Assembly (NCBI GenBank): GCA_032158295.1
Contig: CM063243.1
Coordinates: 7,572,948-7,636,947 of the forward strand
Direction: 5' to 3'
DNA: 64,000 nt
Source: Pycnopodia helianthoides
Taxonomy: Eukaryota; Echinodermata; Asteroidea; Forcipulatida; Asteriidae
Below are positions 33,390 to 44,154 of the stretch, piece by piece. The notes below the pieces were generated by a model. That model had not been told where the DNA came from, ran no database searches, and saw only the letters and a list, made by a program, of their open reading frames with translations. Made by a program: the position numbers and the translations under genes. The first letter of the stretch is position 1. Every line of letters starts with the position of its first letter.

Positions 33390-34207
33390 TATGGTGGCCC
33401 TGAAGGGACATTGAACAATATTTACGTGAATATTTACGTCAATATTCATGGATTTTGCCCTAAGTCGCAAATATTCACGTCAATATTCACGTCAATATTT
33501 GCGAATTCTGACCAAACGCAAATATTGACGTAAATACTCACGTCAATATTTGCGGTTTGTGCCCCAAATCGCAAATATTCACGTCAATATTCATGGAATA
33601 TTGGATGGTGTGATGTTTATTCGTTCAGCATCATCAAAAAACAAAAGGTTAATTGTTTCCTTCGCCATGATGTAACTCAAACCGTCTTCTCAATAAGACC
33701 ATAGAGCAAGGATTCCAAGGATAAGACCAAGCAGAGCGTGCAAACTCGAGCGTGCGGAAATGTACGGGGTGCTGAATTACCAGGGTGCCAGACTGAATTG
33801 CGAGCTTGCCTACCTAGGTTACTAACAAAACACAAATATTCACGGATGACTGGGTTTGCGATTTGGGCACGAGCCATAAATCCATAAATATTTACGTGAA
33901 TATTCACTTAAATATTTGCGATCGGGGCAAAAATCGTGAATATTTACGTAAATATTAACGTAAATATTTGGGATTGGGCACAAATCGTGAATATTCACGT
34001 AAATATTCACGTGAATATTTGCGATTGGGGCACAAACCGTGAATATTTACGTAAATATTTATGTGAATATTCACGATTTCGGGCACAAATCGCGAATATT
34101 TACGTGAATATTGACGTGAATATTTGCGATTTAGGGCAAAATCCATGAATATTGACGTAAATATTGACGTAAATATATATGTTCAATGTCCCTTCAGGGC
34201 CACCATA
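33390..34207. mobile_element. TIR element made of 12-bp AATATT/ACGT units
   Basis: Perfect 28-bp terminal inverted repeats, TATGGTGGCCCTGAAGGGAC plus ATTGAACA (33390-33417 and 34180-34207), with a 6-bp direct repeat CACAGT immediately outside each end, consistent with a target-site duplication. Inside, both flanks are arrays of a 12-bp unit AATATTYACGTR in runs of two or three, separated by about 20-bp linkers such as TTTTGCCCTAAGTCGCA. The central part (about 33600-33835) is unrelated unique-looking sequence. Open frames here translate the repeat (YVNIYVNI) and are not genes. I do not know a named family with this structure. Confidence 0.85.
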
Positions 34208-34511
34208 CACAGTACATTTGAATGCATTCACTGTAGTGGGTTCAAAGTTTGACATGAAATTTGAGCCCTGCATGAATGCTTCTATGGAGGATTGGTAAGG
34301 TATTAACTTTCTAATCATTTGGTATTCTGATTGAAACAAATTGATTTTTTTTAAACAACCAATCCTAGGCTTTGCAAGAATTTTAGAAGTACTTGTTAGT
34401 TGTCATTTGAACAACTTACAAAAGATCCTACAGTGTACGTATTTAGTATAAGGCCAACATGCATATAGAGGCCTATTGTGTATCCAAATTATTGTAACAA
34501 TGTGATAATTG
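34208..34511. other. Intergenic, no gene seen
   Basis: Short AT-rich gap between the TIR element and the second foldback copy. Confidence 0.5.
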
Positions 34512-34655
34512 GGGAATAACAGTGCGATGAGCCGGTCTTCACTGCGTGGTAAGACCGGGCTGGTGGCTGGCCGAAGGCGAGGTCCATTAACAGCCTAGCC
34601 ACCAACCAAGGTCATTACCACGCAGTGAAGACCGGCTCATCGCACTGTTATTCCC
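34512..34655. mobile_element. Foldback MITE, copy 2
   Basis: 144 bp, GGGAATAACAGTGCGATGAG to its complement, very close to copy 1 but with a shortened loop (CCGAAGGCGAGG). The right flank ATTAATAAATGCCTTATAACG continues to match copy 1 as far as AAAAATCGT (about 34696). Confidence 0.85.
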
Positions 34656-34699
34656 ATTAATAAATGCCTTATAACGAAAAAACTGTAAAAATCGTGTAC

Positions 34700-35964
34700 A
34701 AGTGAACAATCATAACAACCAACAATGTACTGAGAATGCCGTTGCAGTGCCTGATAAAATAGTGTAATGAACTTAACAATGCTTACCAAGGTGTGGATGT
34801 GGAATAAATTCACCAAACATTACAATGTTAAAGTAGCTGAACATCTTGATACGTTGGCTGTATCTGAACAAATTTATGTCCTGATATCTGTAAATATTTA
34901 GCACATACCGTGAAACAAATAGCCCAAAAGTTAGGGGTGGTGGTGGGCAACAACAAAAATCTTAAGTGTACAATCATAACAACCAACCATACTTACATGA
35001 CTAATGCCCCTGCACACAATATTTTCGTGTAAATTAAATAGCTACAAGTTTGTTCATTGGATTCTTCATTTGCATAGCTGTTAAAAAAAAAAGATATTAT
35101 GGCACACATGTGCCACCTTTTCAGTGTGAATTGTTGTGTAGGCACACAACACGTACATAATGGTTTAGTAAAGAAATACAAGAAGATCAGCATACAAGGA
35201 AATGATTTCGTTCCATATTTTTGCATAGCTAAACTGCTTTGCAATTTGTTTTTGTATTGGTGCGCTAACTTGACGTCCAACAAGTATCAAATTGTAGTTT
35301 ATTTAGCCTACAAGTACCACTGTCAATGTCATTGGTTTACTAGGAAACAAACGCACCAAATCAGCTTCAAACGTTTAACTTATTTGGGTTCAACCCGATT
35401 CGGTTAAGTTTAAAGAGCATTCAGACATACAAAGGTAAATCCAAATGAATTAGAACTGCCTTAAAACCGACTTAAATTCTGTGTCTGAACAACCTCATTA
35501 TTAGTTTTAAAGTTGAGTATTTCTTTCATTGACTTTTCTTTTCTTTCTGTTGTGGTATTTTTCATGTATTTGGCGTGTAATAAGTAGAAGGATACAATAG
35601 TCATACAACACATGATGCAGTTGTGTGCAAATTATTTGACTCCAAAACGGTGGACAGAACAAAAGCTTACAGTGGTGTAACGACTTTGATTGAGAATATT
35701 ATGGGATGTTTATAGAGGGAAGAGTGAAATCATTTAACTTATAAGTAGCCGTGTGCAATCAAGTCAAAAGATGAGATCATGTGGCCTAGAATTTTTTGTT
35801 GTTGATAGTATTCGATAGAAGCATCATAGAGAGGTTTTATTAATGGACAATCAAAGAAAATAATAGGACCGGAACGCACTCATAATGTTCAAAAAGCTTA
35901 CAAATTTGACAGTTATGAAGATTCTCTCCGTGACGAGTGAGAATCATGTATTGAAAGGCAAGCT
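34700..35964. other. AT-rich intergenic, no gene seen
   Basis: The + strand frame at 35099-35407 and the - strand frame at 34993-35283 overlap and neither shows a domain. No repeats of the named families were recognised. Confidence 0.4.
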
Positions 35965-35968
35965 TTAA

Positions 35969-36346
35969 AGGCAGTGGACACTATTGGTAATTACTCAAAA
36001 TAATTATTAGCATAAAACCTTACTTGGTAACGAGTAATGGGGAGAGGTTGACAGTATAAAACATTGTGAGAAACGGCTCCCTCTGAAGTGACATAGTTTT
36101 CGAGAAAGAAGTAATTTTCCACGAATTTGATTTCGATACCTCAGAATTAGAATTTGAGGTCTCGAAATCAACCATCTGAAAGCCCACAACTTCGGGTGAC
36201 AAGGGTGTTTTTTCTTTCATATTTATCTCGCAACTTCGACGACCAATTGAGCTCAAGTTTTTACAGGTTTGTTATTTTATCCATATGTTGAGATACACCA
36301 AGTGAGAAGACTGGTCTTTGACAATTACCAATAGTGTCCAGTGTCT
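35969..36346. mobile_element. TTAA-flanked MITE, family A copy 2
   Basis: TIRs AGGCAGTGGACACTATTGGT / AGACACTGGACACTATTGGT, TTAA on each side (35965-35968, 36347-36350). 378 bp. Same orientation and order of motifs as the copy at 11844 (GAGAAACGGCTCCCTCTGAA, GACAAGGGTGTTTTTTCTT, CACCAAGTGAGAAGACTGGT). The central inverted pair ACCTCA..TGAGGT is present but less perfect. Confidence 0.9.
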
Positions 36347-36359
36347 TTAAAAAACATTT

Positions 36360-38229
36360 GAGGCGTCAAGTATAGTTCTTTTTAGAAAATGGGGGGGGGG
36401 GGGGAGGGAAGTGCAAAAACCGCTGGAAGCCAGGGGGCTGGACGGAATGAAGGGAGTGAGGGTGTGAGAGAAAGAGAGTGGAGACCGTATGTATAACCAG
36501 TCTGCAGCATATTAGTGATGTGTTAATTGAAGTGCGGAAAAATGGAAACTATTATCTCCGGAGGTAGCCATCGAGGGATAGATAGGCAGAGAAACGTTGT
36601 GAAATTATTGTCCCATGGCTCTGGTGTGGTCAACCATCCTATGACTGTTTGTTGTTTAAGTGGGAGACAAAGGTCTCTGTCTTTTGAAAAGTCAGTGGCA
36701 ATGTTTAAAACAGAACTTTTCTTTGATGTTTTCAAGCCTCCTTATACTGATATAAAAAAGGGAGGTTTTTAGGAAAGGGGGGGGGGGAGGTGGAGGAAAA
36801 GAGGTTAGAACTTACTAAAAAGAAAATTTTCCGGTGATAATTTGTTGAGCCACTTGTGTTTTATCACAGCATCGTCTTCATTTCCAAACTGAGATTGGTT
36901 TTTATGTTCATGTAATACAAAACAAAACGAGGCGGAAGCGCGCTGGCGGAAACCGCAAATTCTAAGCACCACGCTTGTCCGACGTGAAACATTTAACCGT
37001 ACATGTAGTCTGGTCCAAGACCATAGTATTATGTGAAAAGACCGTGCAAATCTATTTATTTTCAATTTTTAATGAAGATCCAGTATTTTCAAGCATGTAT
37101 CTTCTTCTTCTTTTTTTCCCTTGCATTTTTTTTGGGGGGGCTAGACAAAAGTTTGGGGGGGCTTTAGCCCCCCTAGCCACCCCCCCCCCCCCGGTAGAAC
37201 CGCGCCTGGGTGAGTGTAGGTATTGTGGTTGATAATAGTGATTGCTTAGAGAAGAACAAATAATAATACAAACAAATTGTATCAAAATTGAAAGGAAGGA
37301 AGCTTAAAAAACAATTTGTTGACATGGCCCAATGAATTCTCATTGCTTACATATTGGCAAATTAAGTATCGTATATGTATTTATAAATGTTAATGACCAA
37401 ATGAACAAATGAACACACTGACAAAAGAATGCATGATTTAAAAAACAAATTTTATTGATATCACCAGTTTGACACTACTCCCTTTAACAGTGATAAAAAG
37501 AAGAATTAATTAATAGGTTGGCTGGTACCATAAATTTTCCATTAAAAAAACCCACACACAGTGCATGTAAGTAAAGCAGTAAAAGTAGTAAAGTATGATT
37601 GGCAAGTTATGTGTGTATGATAAACAGATAATTTTTTGCCATTATTGGTGGGACTATGCAAAAAAAACCACACCAAAAACTACATACACTATTAATGTAG
37701 TGTTAGTAGGAATACAAACACTAGGTGTTCAGGTTTTGTGAAAAGCAGGTTAACATTTGACTGGACTTCTGGGTCAAAGGGAAGTTGAATCTTTTCATAA
37801 ATTCACTAATCTACTCAAAATTTAACTAACATTTTGAGCTCCTAAAGCCTGCTCAAACTTTTGCACAATAAATGTAATGGCACCAGTCTGACCTTTCTCT
37901 CTCTCTCTCTCTCTCTCTGTTTCTCTCTCTAGTCAACCAAGGTTGGAATCATGTTATTCATTCATCCTTCATTAAGTTAGGAAGATCAGTTGGAAGTACC
38001 CCAATGGCAAAAACATGTACTGTACATCATCTGTATAGCTGAGCTTTTGTCTTCCCCTATTTCTCCTTCCATGTTTTGGTGACCAGGTGATAAGCTGAGA
38101 GACAGGTTCTTTGATGTTTCTGTTTGAGTGCCCCGCTAGGCTCAGACATTGCTGTTGTATTTTAGTGGATATTTTTTTGTCAATTGCCGTACAGTTCAGT
38201 AACTGTCATAAGTTGACTCCAGGGTACAT
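36360..38229. repeat. G-rich/C-rich low-complexity DNA and (CT)n
   Basis: No gene. G runs at about 36391-36404 and 36777-36787. At 37131-37200 a G tract, GGGGGGGCTTTAGCCCCCC and a C tract form a strong hairpin, with CCGGTAGAACCGCGCCTGG beside it, resembling the terminus of a repeat. (CT)n at 37896-37930. Confidence 0.5.
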
Positions 38230-38890
38230 TTAAGCATTTCCATAGAGGTTTTGTGTAGCACCCGTCCAGTTTCTCTTACAGTTCCCCCGTGACTGTCCAT
38301 ATATTTGAGCCATCATTATGATGGATTCTACAGTTGATTTAAAGGTGTCTAGTTTGGTCTTTCTGTTGAGGCCTGATTTCCATACAGCGGTCATTTTGTT
38401 GCATGCCGACCATGCCATGCCTATTCTTTTGATGATTTCACCTTTGCTGTCTCTCACAAGGGAACCAAGGTACTTGTAGTTGTTAACTTTGCTTAGTTGT
38501 ACACTGCTATTTGTTTTGATGTTAATTTTGTCCTGCATGTCCTGGGTGTTACTGTTGACTGTAAGGTATTCAGTTTTTGGTTCATTAAGACCAAGTCCCA
38601 CACTTCCAGCATACATGTCAAAGTTTCTCAATAGCTCTTGGCTATTGTACTGATCATCACATGGGACTTCTTTAGGATCTAGAGCTTTTTCTTTTGTTAA
38701 GTGTGTATCATTGTTGCTGTGCATCTGTGATTGACTTCCTCATTGTGTAGTCCACTACAACAGTAAATAAAAACGAGGCAAGTGTGTCGCCCTTTAAACC
38801 TCTGCTTTGATTTGGAAGGGATCAGTATAGTTGTCAGGTGAGAGAACGATAGGTTCGTTTTTATAATACATGCTTTGGATTGCGCTGACC
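38230..38890 (-). pseudogene. RTE-like LINE reverse transcriptase fragment
   Basis: On the - strand, 38230-38724 encodes the region after the RT active site: VGLGLNEPKTEYLTVN, VNNYKYLGSLVRDSKGEI, RIGMAWSACNKMTAVWKSGL, and TFKSTVESIIM, a series typical of RTE-clade LINEs. Just upstream (about 38725-38890), in broken frames, KGDTLASFLFTVVVDYTMRK matches the motif before the active site. The YxDD itself is missing, apparently deleted together with flanking residues. Both ends are truncated. Confidence 0.75.
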
Positions 38891-39592
38891 ATAGACGTTA
38901 AAGCAACGTACATTTTGAACCTCATTGATCAAACAAAATTTAAAAAAAAATGCAAGTTTTACAGTGTATGTGCAACACCCAATCTTCAAAATTCACACAC
39001 TGTTAGATCTTCACCTCGTAGAAACTCAATTCATTGATCAGTAACACGAACACCTCGTTTTTGTGATGTTTCAAAAACTGAATATCTAGTTTTGTTTACT
39101 TTTTGATACACAGGTTACCCTTTATTTTCAACTGGTGCGACATTAAAAACTAATGTTTTCATTAAGTTTTAAAATAAATGTAAGAACTAAAACAAAAATC
39201 CATTCTGAATTTTTTACTGTGAAGCTTAAAAACTCTGAAATGGCTGACCTGATGACATCATAATGACATCAATAAAGCAGTGTCATCTGCTATTGCAAAC
39301 CTAACCATTAGTGAAGTTTGAAGGTTATGTAAGTTTGGGAATTGTGTCTTTGCTAAAGAGCGACTTGTGACATCATTGGTGGCTAGTTGATTTGGACTTG
39401 CCTATGTGTATGTAGGGACACACCCAAACTTCAACATTTACTATCAACATGGCCGTGAATGTGACTCTTTACAGGACGATCAAACAGGCACATAATCAGC
39501 AAGCCAATTTTTAACGAATTTGTGATATGGGGGTTTATTTCCTTTAGAGGCAAGGCGATTCCGCAGCTTGGCTTGATTTTTAGTACATCGAT
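38891..39592 (+). repeat. Hairpin-family 3' end and modules
   Basis: CACGAACACCTCGTTTTTGT, a hairpin (TTTTTG...CAAAAA) and CTAG at 39086-39089 followed by T form a 3' end in + orientation. TGATGACATCATAATGACAT follows at about 39249. No gene. Confidence 0.6.
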
Positions 39593-41290
39593 TTACATGT
39601 CAAATACCTTGTAAAACCCTAATACATTTACAGTACATGCACAGGACAATGCACTACACGGTGCAACGTACATTTTGAACCCGACCGAGCGTCTGGTTAC
39701 ACGCTTACGTTTTACGGTTCGAATAACGGTAACAAAATTCACTCGAAGGTGCTGTGAAATGCAGATCATGTTGCAATCACGGTGTACACAATGCACAATC
39801 CATGCGAAACACAAATGGTCACATCGTTTCCAATTTACAAGCTGGTACTCTTTGTTATCTCGTTTGGTAATAGCATACAAAACCAGTTACAAATGCCTTG
39901 ACCAAATGCCAAAGACTTAACATGTCTGCGCATGCTTGGGAAAAATGGTTATTCCCTAGAAATTGCAATAATTACCATCGCTGGTGTGCGCTAAACCCAA
40001 ATACAAAACACTGCCACCGCTGGTCTGCACATACACGGTCTGTGGAGCACAGTTCCTTGGAAATTTTAGCTTGTAATTTATGAAAAACTACACAACTTGT
40101 AGGCTTAGTTTTACAAAAATTACACAATTTAGGATACCCTTGATGGACAGAAAGATTATTTTACTGTATAATGTAAGATTAGTTTTTTTCTTGATTTCGT
40201 TTTGTTTTCTAAGCAAAGAGACGTTTATTTGTTTGTGTGTTAAATGCTGATCGTGTGTTTCTAGCCACCGATGACGTCAAGAGGTCTTTATGCATCATTA
40301 TTCTAGATCAGCAGTTTTTTACTTTCGGCTGAAAAAGCTGTGCAGATAGGTGCATTTTTTACTTGGATTTTTTTCTATTAAAGACAAATTTAAAGTGTAA
40401 AATACTTATCAACTGGTAACTACGATGTCTTCTCAGCCATAAAAAGGTAAAAAGTAAAATATTAAGAGCATCTTAGAGTCGCTCTTTAACAGATGAAAAT
40501 GCTCACATTTTGGGTTTTGCGTGGATGGCTGAATAAAAGACTAACAAAGCCAAAATTACAAATTATGCTTTGTAGACTTAGAATTTGATGGTCAATGAAG
40601 ATTGTGTACACAATAGCCATTCCCAAGCTTCTTTATTTACTGGAGTACAAACAGTTAACGTATGCATTTTATGTGCAGTTCTCTGAATGCAGTTTAAAGC
40701 ACATACACGTGTGTACAACATTGGTAATTGTCAATGACTAGTATCTGCACTGTATGTGACCCAACATATACATGAAATAGCAAACATGTGAAAGTTTAAG
40801 CTCAATCGGTCATCGCAGTTACGAGAAAATAGTGAAAAACCCTCTTTTATGTTTTCACTGTTTTCAAACATCAGACTTTATCACCGTGATAAAGACTTAT
40901 TGTTTTACTCATTTTCTAAAAACTATAGCATTTCAAGCAAGTTTTCCACCATGACCATCTTTATACCATGTAAGTTATGTGCAAATCTGTGAACATTTAT
41001 ATTTTTAACCTTACCAATGTGGGTAAATACGTAAGCTTTAACATCTGACTTCGCAAAAGTTTGAGAAGGCTCAAAGATCTACAACCTTTTGTAATAATGT
41101 GATTAAATTATAAGTAGTTCGTAACATTTTTTAAAGAAGTTTTTCAACTTTTATGAGTAACGGTTGCTTCAAACATTTAACCAAAAACGGGAGCAAAAAA
41201 CCCCAAACAAACAAGAGGTGTTCCTGGCGGAGTTTCAGAACACTTTAAAACCAAACAAGAAGCGAGAGGTGTTCTGGGCCTCAACACCTA
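39593..41290 (-). repeat. Repeat-derived sequence ending in hairpin-family 5' ends
   Basis: Overlapping open frames on both strands at 39593-39920 have no recognisable domain. GCAACGTACATTTTGAACC occurs both here (about 39663) and at about 38903. Two adjacent family-type ends (ACAAGAGGTGTTCCTGGCGG at 41211 and GAGAGGTGTTCTGGGCC at 41264) close the region at the right. No secure gene. Confidence 0.45.
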
Positions 41291-42958
41291 AGAATGAACA
41301 ATAACAATGAGTAAGGCTGAGAACCTGAATGCCTAAATACATGAATTCCCTTTTAATTATTAACATGTAACTGACACTGCTAAATGACTCATTAAAGAAT
41401 TTGTGCATGCTGCAATGGGGATCCGTGGTACACACCACACAGCGTGCAACAATTGTTTTTTTGTACCATGGTTAAAGATTGGAGGTGATCTGTAATCATC
41501 TTCCAACTTTATAACGAAACTGGCACTGGTATAAAGCAGATGAAGTAGTGAAGGTATAGCAGCCATCATTTCTGAAATGACCTTAATAATGTAGTTACTT
41601 TGTAAGGCCAGTCAAAAATTAGTGACTTGCCTGTGTTAAACTATTTTAAACTTGAAACTTTGATGTACAGAAATCACACAGGTAAGTCATAGTTTATGCA
41701 GGCTAGTCAAATGGACTAGTGCAAGGCCTGCTCTACAGCCACCTGATGTACATAGGATTCCTTCCCTGGACAATAAAACCAAAAATTGGTGAAATAAGAC
41801 ACTGGGCACACTAAATCAATAGAGTTATAAATGATGTATTAAGATTTGGTCTTGTGCCGGGCAGAAGAATGTGAAAAAAGTATGGTATTTATACATGTAT
41901 GCAATATTTATACATGTATGCAATAGTTGGAAGCAAAACTACATTTTTCAAGGAAATAAAGTTGCAAGCATGATACCTCAGAAAGATTATTATTCGTTCG
42001 TGAAATTTGAATTAAAAAAAGAAAATTTGAAAATTTGAAATAAGATTAGGAATGGAAAATCATAATTTGCGAGTAAATTCTTGGAACATAAATATTCAAA
42101 AATAAACATTGTTAAATTGTCACCTTTTTGTTGTTTAGACCTTCTGCTGGGATACATGTTGTACTAAGCAAGACTGACAGATGTGTGTAGGATTGGAGCC
42201 TTAAGTCCTTTTGCCAGGCAGGCAGCAGATAATTTGTTATAGACTGTGAAAGTCTCGCGCATATCGAAAAAGAGAAAACATTTTGAACGAAGACTATACA
42301 TTTTTCTATGAAACCGAATTTTCTTTTGAACATTATATTTATACAAAATTGTTGAAAATGAAAAATACCCAGAGCAAGTTGTTATAAATGAATTTTTTAA
42401 ATTTTATAATACAAATAGTTTGTTCAAATTAACATTGAAACAAAATCAAAATTTGGGACAAGGAGAGTCTAAATCTCAGGTTTTTTTCTTTAGTTTGCTG
42501 AATTTACTTTCATATTGTTCATCACTTAGTTTTACATGCCCTACAACATACATAATGTTCATGGCCATAACCTGCGCTAAACTAAAATAATTGACAAAAC
42601 AGAATCCCGTCCACGTAAAACTCCATGAATGGTAGGGACCACATTGGTCCCGGAAGTTTGAATATGCGAGAGACTTACACAGTCTATTCATTGGTATGAC
42701 AGTGCATGATGGTATTACATTTAACAAAGCATTATCTTTAATTTCTGTTGTCATTGTAAAGTGATTAAGTGTAGCCTTGCTTAAAAGCTGTCAATACTTG
42801 TTTTTAAAAGGTTTTAAATCAACTGTAGAATCCCCTTTTTCAGTCAGCTCATGATTTTGCTTTGATTGCATTTTATATTTATCCAGTACTTTAGACAATG
42901 ATGTTGTCTGCTGAGCATTCTTTTTCTTTGATTCATTGGTGATGTCCTCCCAGTCATC
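41291..42958. promoter_or_regulatory. Upstream region of FUT8, no secure feature
   Basis: AT-rich, with a 19-bp tandem duplication (TATTTATACATGTATGCAA at about 41887). No CpG-rich promoter is evident. Six bases before the FUT8 ATG the sequence TTGGTGATGTCCTCCCAG ends in AG after a pyrimidine-rich stretch and looks like a 3' splice site, so the ATG exon may be the second exon and the promoter may lie further left. Confidence 0.35.
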
Positions 42959-43164
42959 ATGAAGACTACCATCAAACTGGGCCTGTCTATCTCCCTTCTA
43001 TGGCTGGTCAGCCTTGTCTTCCTTAGTGGCATGTTCTTCCCACCAGGGGGGCAGGAGACGGGAGGGGCAATGGGGGTAGGGGCTGAGCTGAATCACCTAA
43101 CGAACGAGCTTCATCGAATGCGGAGACAGAATGATGAGCTGAGGAAACAAGCTAAAGAACTCAG
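42959..43164 (+). CDS. FUT8: FUT8 alpha-1,6-fucosyltransferase, first coding exon
   Basis: FUT8 adds core fucose to the innermost GlcNAc of N-glycans in the Golgi, using GDP-fucose. This exon encodes 68 residues plus two bases of the next codon. It shows the layout of a type II Golgi enzyme: a short cytosolic MKTTIK, a hydrophobic signal anchor (about residues 7-27, LGLSISLLWLVSLVFLSGM), a Gly-rich linker, and the start of the coiled-coil stem ELNHLTNELHRMRRQNDELR. The human stem likewise reads with ...L..L..QNEDLR near this position. The donor is CTCAG/GTATTG, phase 2; the exon is followed by a stop in the intron. This ATG is chosen because it directly precedes the anchor. The family assignment is secured by the third exon. 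Confidence 0.92.
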
Positions 43165-43213
43165 GTATTGTTAATTTCCAGAGCTCATAGTCTGGTTCTT
43201 AAAAGTATGCATA

Positions 43214-44057
43214 CCATAATTTCCTGCGGATAAGACGTGTCTTATCTGACTTTCTACATCACAAAAACATCCCTGCGCCTTATCTACCGGTGCGCCTTAT
43301 CTGGTAATGCTTGAGTTCATTGTGATGATCAGTGTGTGAAATCTTACATTTTTTATACTGTAAAATAATTCTTTCTTTCATCCAGAGTAATCCAACGTGT
43401 TGAAATTTTATTCAAATCAAACCTTCACCGTACGCCCGTTGTGTAACTTTAAAAAGCTTCGATGAAACTTACCAAAGAACAAAGTCACTGGCCATGCTGC
43501 TGCCCACAATAATAACAATAATAACGGCACCGGCGCGAACCAGCAACGACTAGCTTGTACACAGTAGTCTTTATTTATCAAGTCGTTTTTGTATGTTATC
43601 GTGAAATGCACTGTTAGATTTCACCAACAAAGGGTGAACGCTCTTATTGTGAAAGTGTGTTATGAGAGCGCCTTCCAGTGTTTGCTAGTTCTTGCATGTA
43701 GTGTAACAAAGACTAGCAGCCCACTCATTGGGAAACGTTGGCACAACGTGTTTGTGCGCGCGCTCGTTGCGTGAAAAGAAAAGCCATAAAGCTGTTTTTA
43801 GAAAAAAAATCTTAAAGTGAAAATGAACACACACAAAATGAAAAATTAGAAGCGATTTTTTACTAACGTTAAAAAATTACAATCTCTTTATGTTATGGTA
43901 AATGTCCTACCAACACAATGACCCCCATAAGTGTTGATGTACCAACCGTGAATGCTTCTTGATTATGAAAATGACCCTGCGTCTTATCTCTTGCCGCTTG
44001 AATTCTTTTGAGTGATTTGAGGGGACCGCTGCGTGTCTTATCCGCAGGAAATTAGGG
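43214..44057 (+). mobile_element. TA-flanked DNA element in FUT8 intron 1, copy 1
   Basis: Terminal inverted repeats CCATAATTTCCTGCGGATAA / CCCTAATTTCCTGCGGATAA, flanked by TA on both sides, as for Tc1/mariner/pogo-type insertion. 844 bp, no transposase frame. Subterminal GCGCCTTATCT words repeat. An inverted, diverged copy lies at 47858-48757 in the same intron. Confidence 0.8.
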
Positions 44058-44154
44058 TAAACAGTTAAATATGTGTAAGAGATTAGATCCCACGCAAAAA
44101 TTGAACAGCCCTAAGGAAAAATTTTAAAAATAGAGAAAAAAAAAATAATAATAA

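Noticed and set aside
33348..34339. Several open frames with YVNI/VNIHVNI-type repeats
   Set aside because: They are translations of the 12-bp AATATT/ACGT array; similar frames appear on both strands, and there is no other coding sign.
36527..36772. 81-residue + strand frame
   Set aside because: Antisense frame of similar length exists, the region borders G-rich low-complexity DNA, and no domain is seen.
39593..39920. Open frames of 81-95 residues on both strands
   Set aside because: They overlap in antisense, no motif is recognisable, and part of the DNA is repeated at 38.9 kb.
42844..43032. - strand frame overlapping FUT8 exon 1
   Set aside because: Antisense shadow of the clearly supported FUT8 exon.
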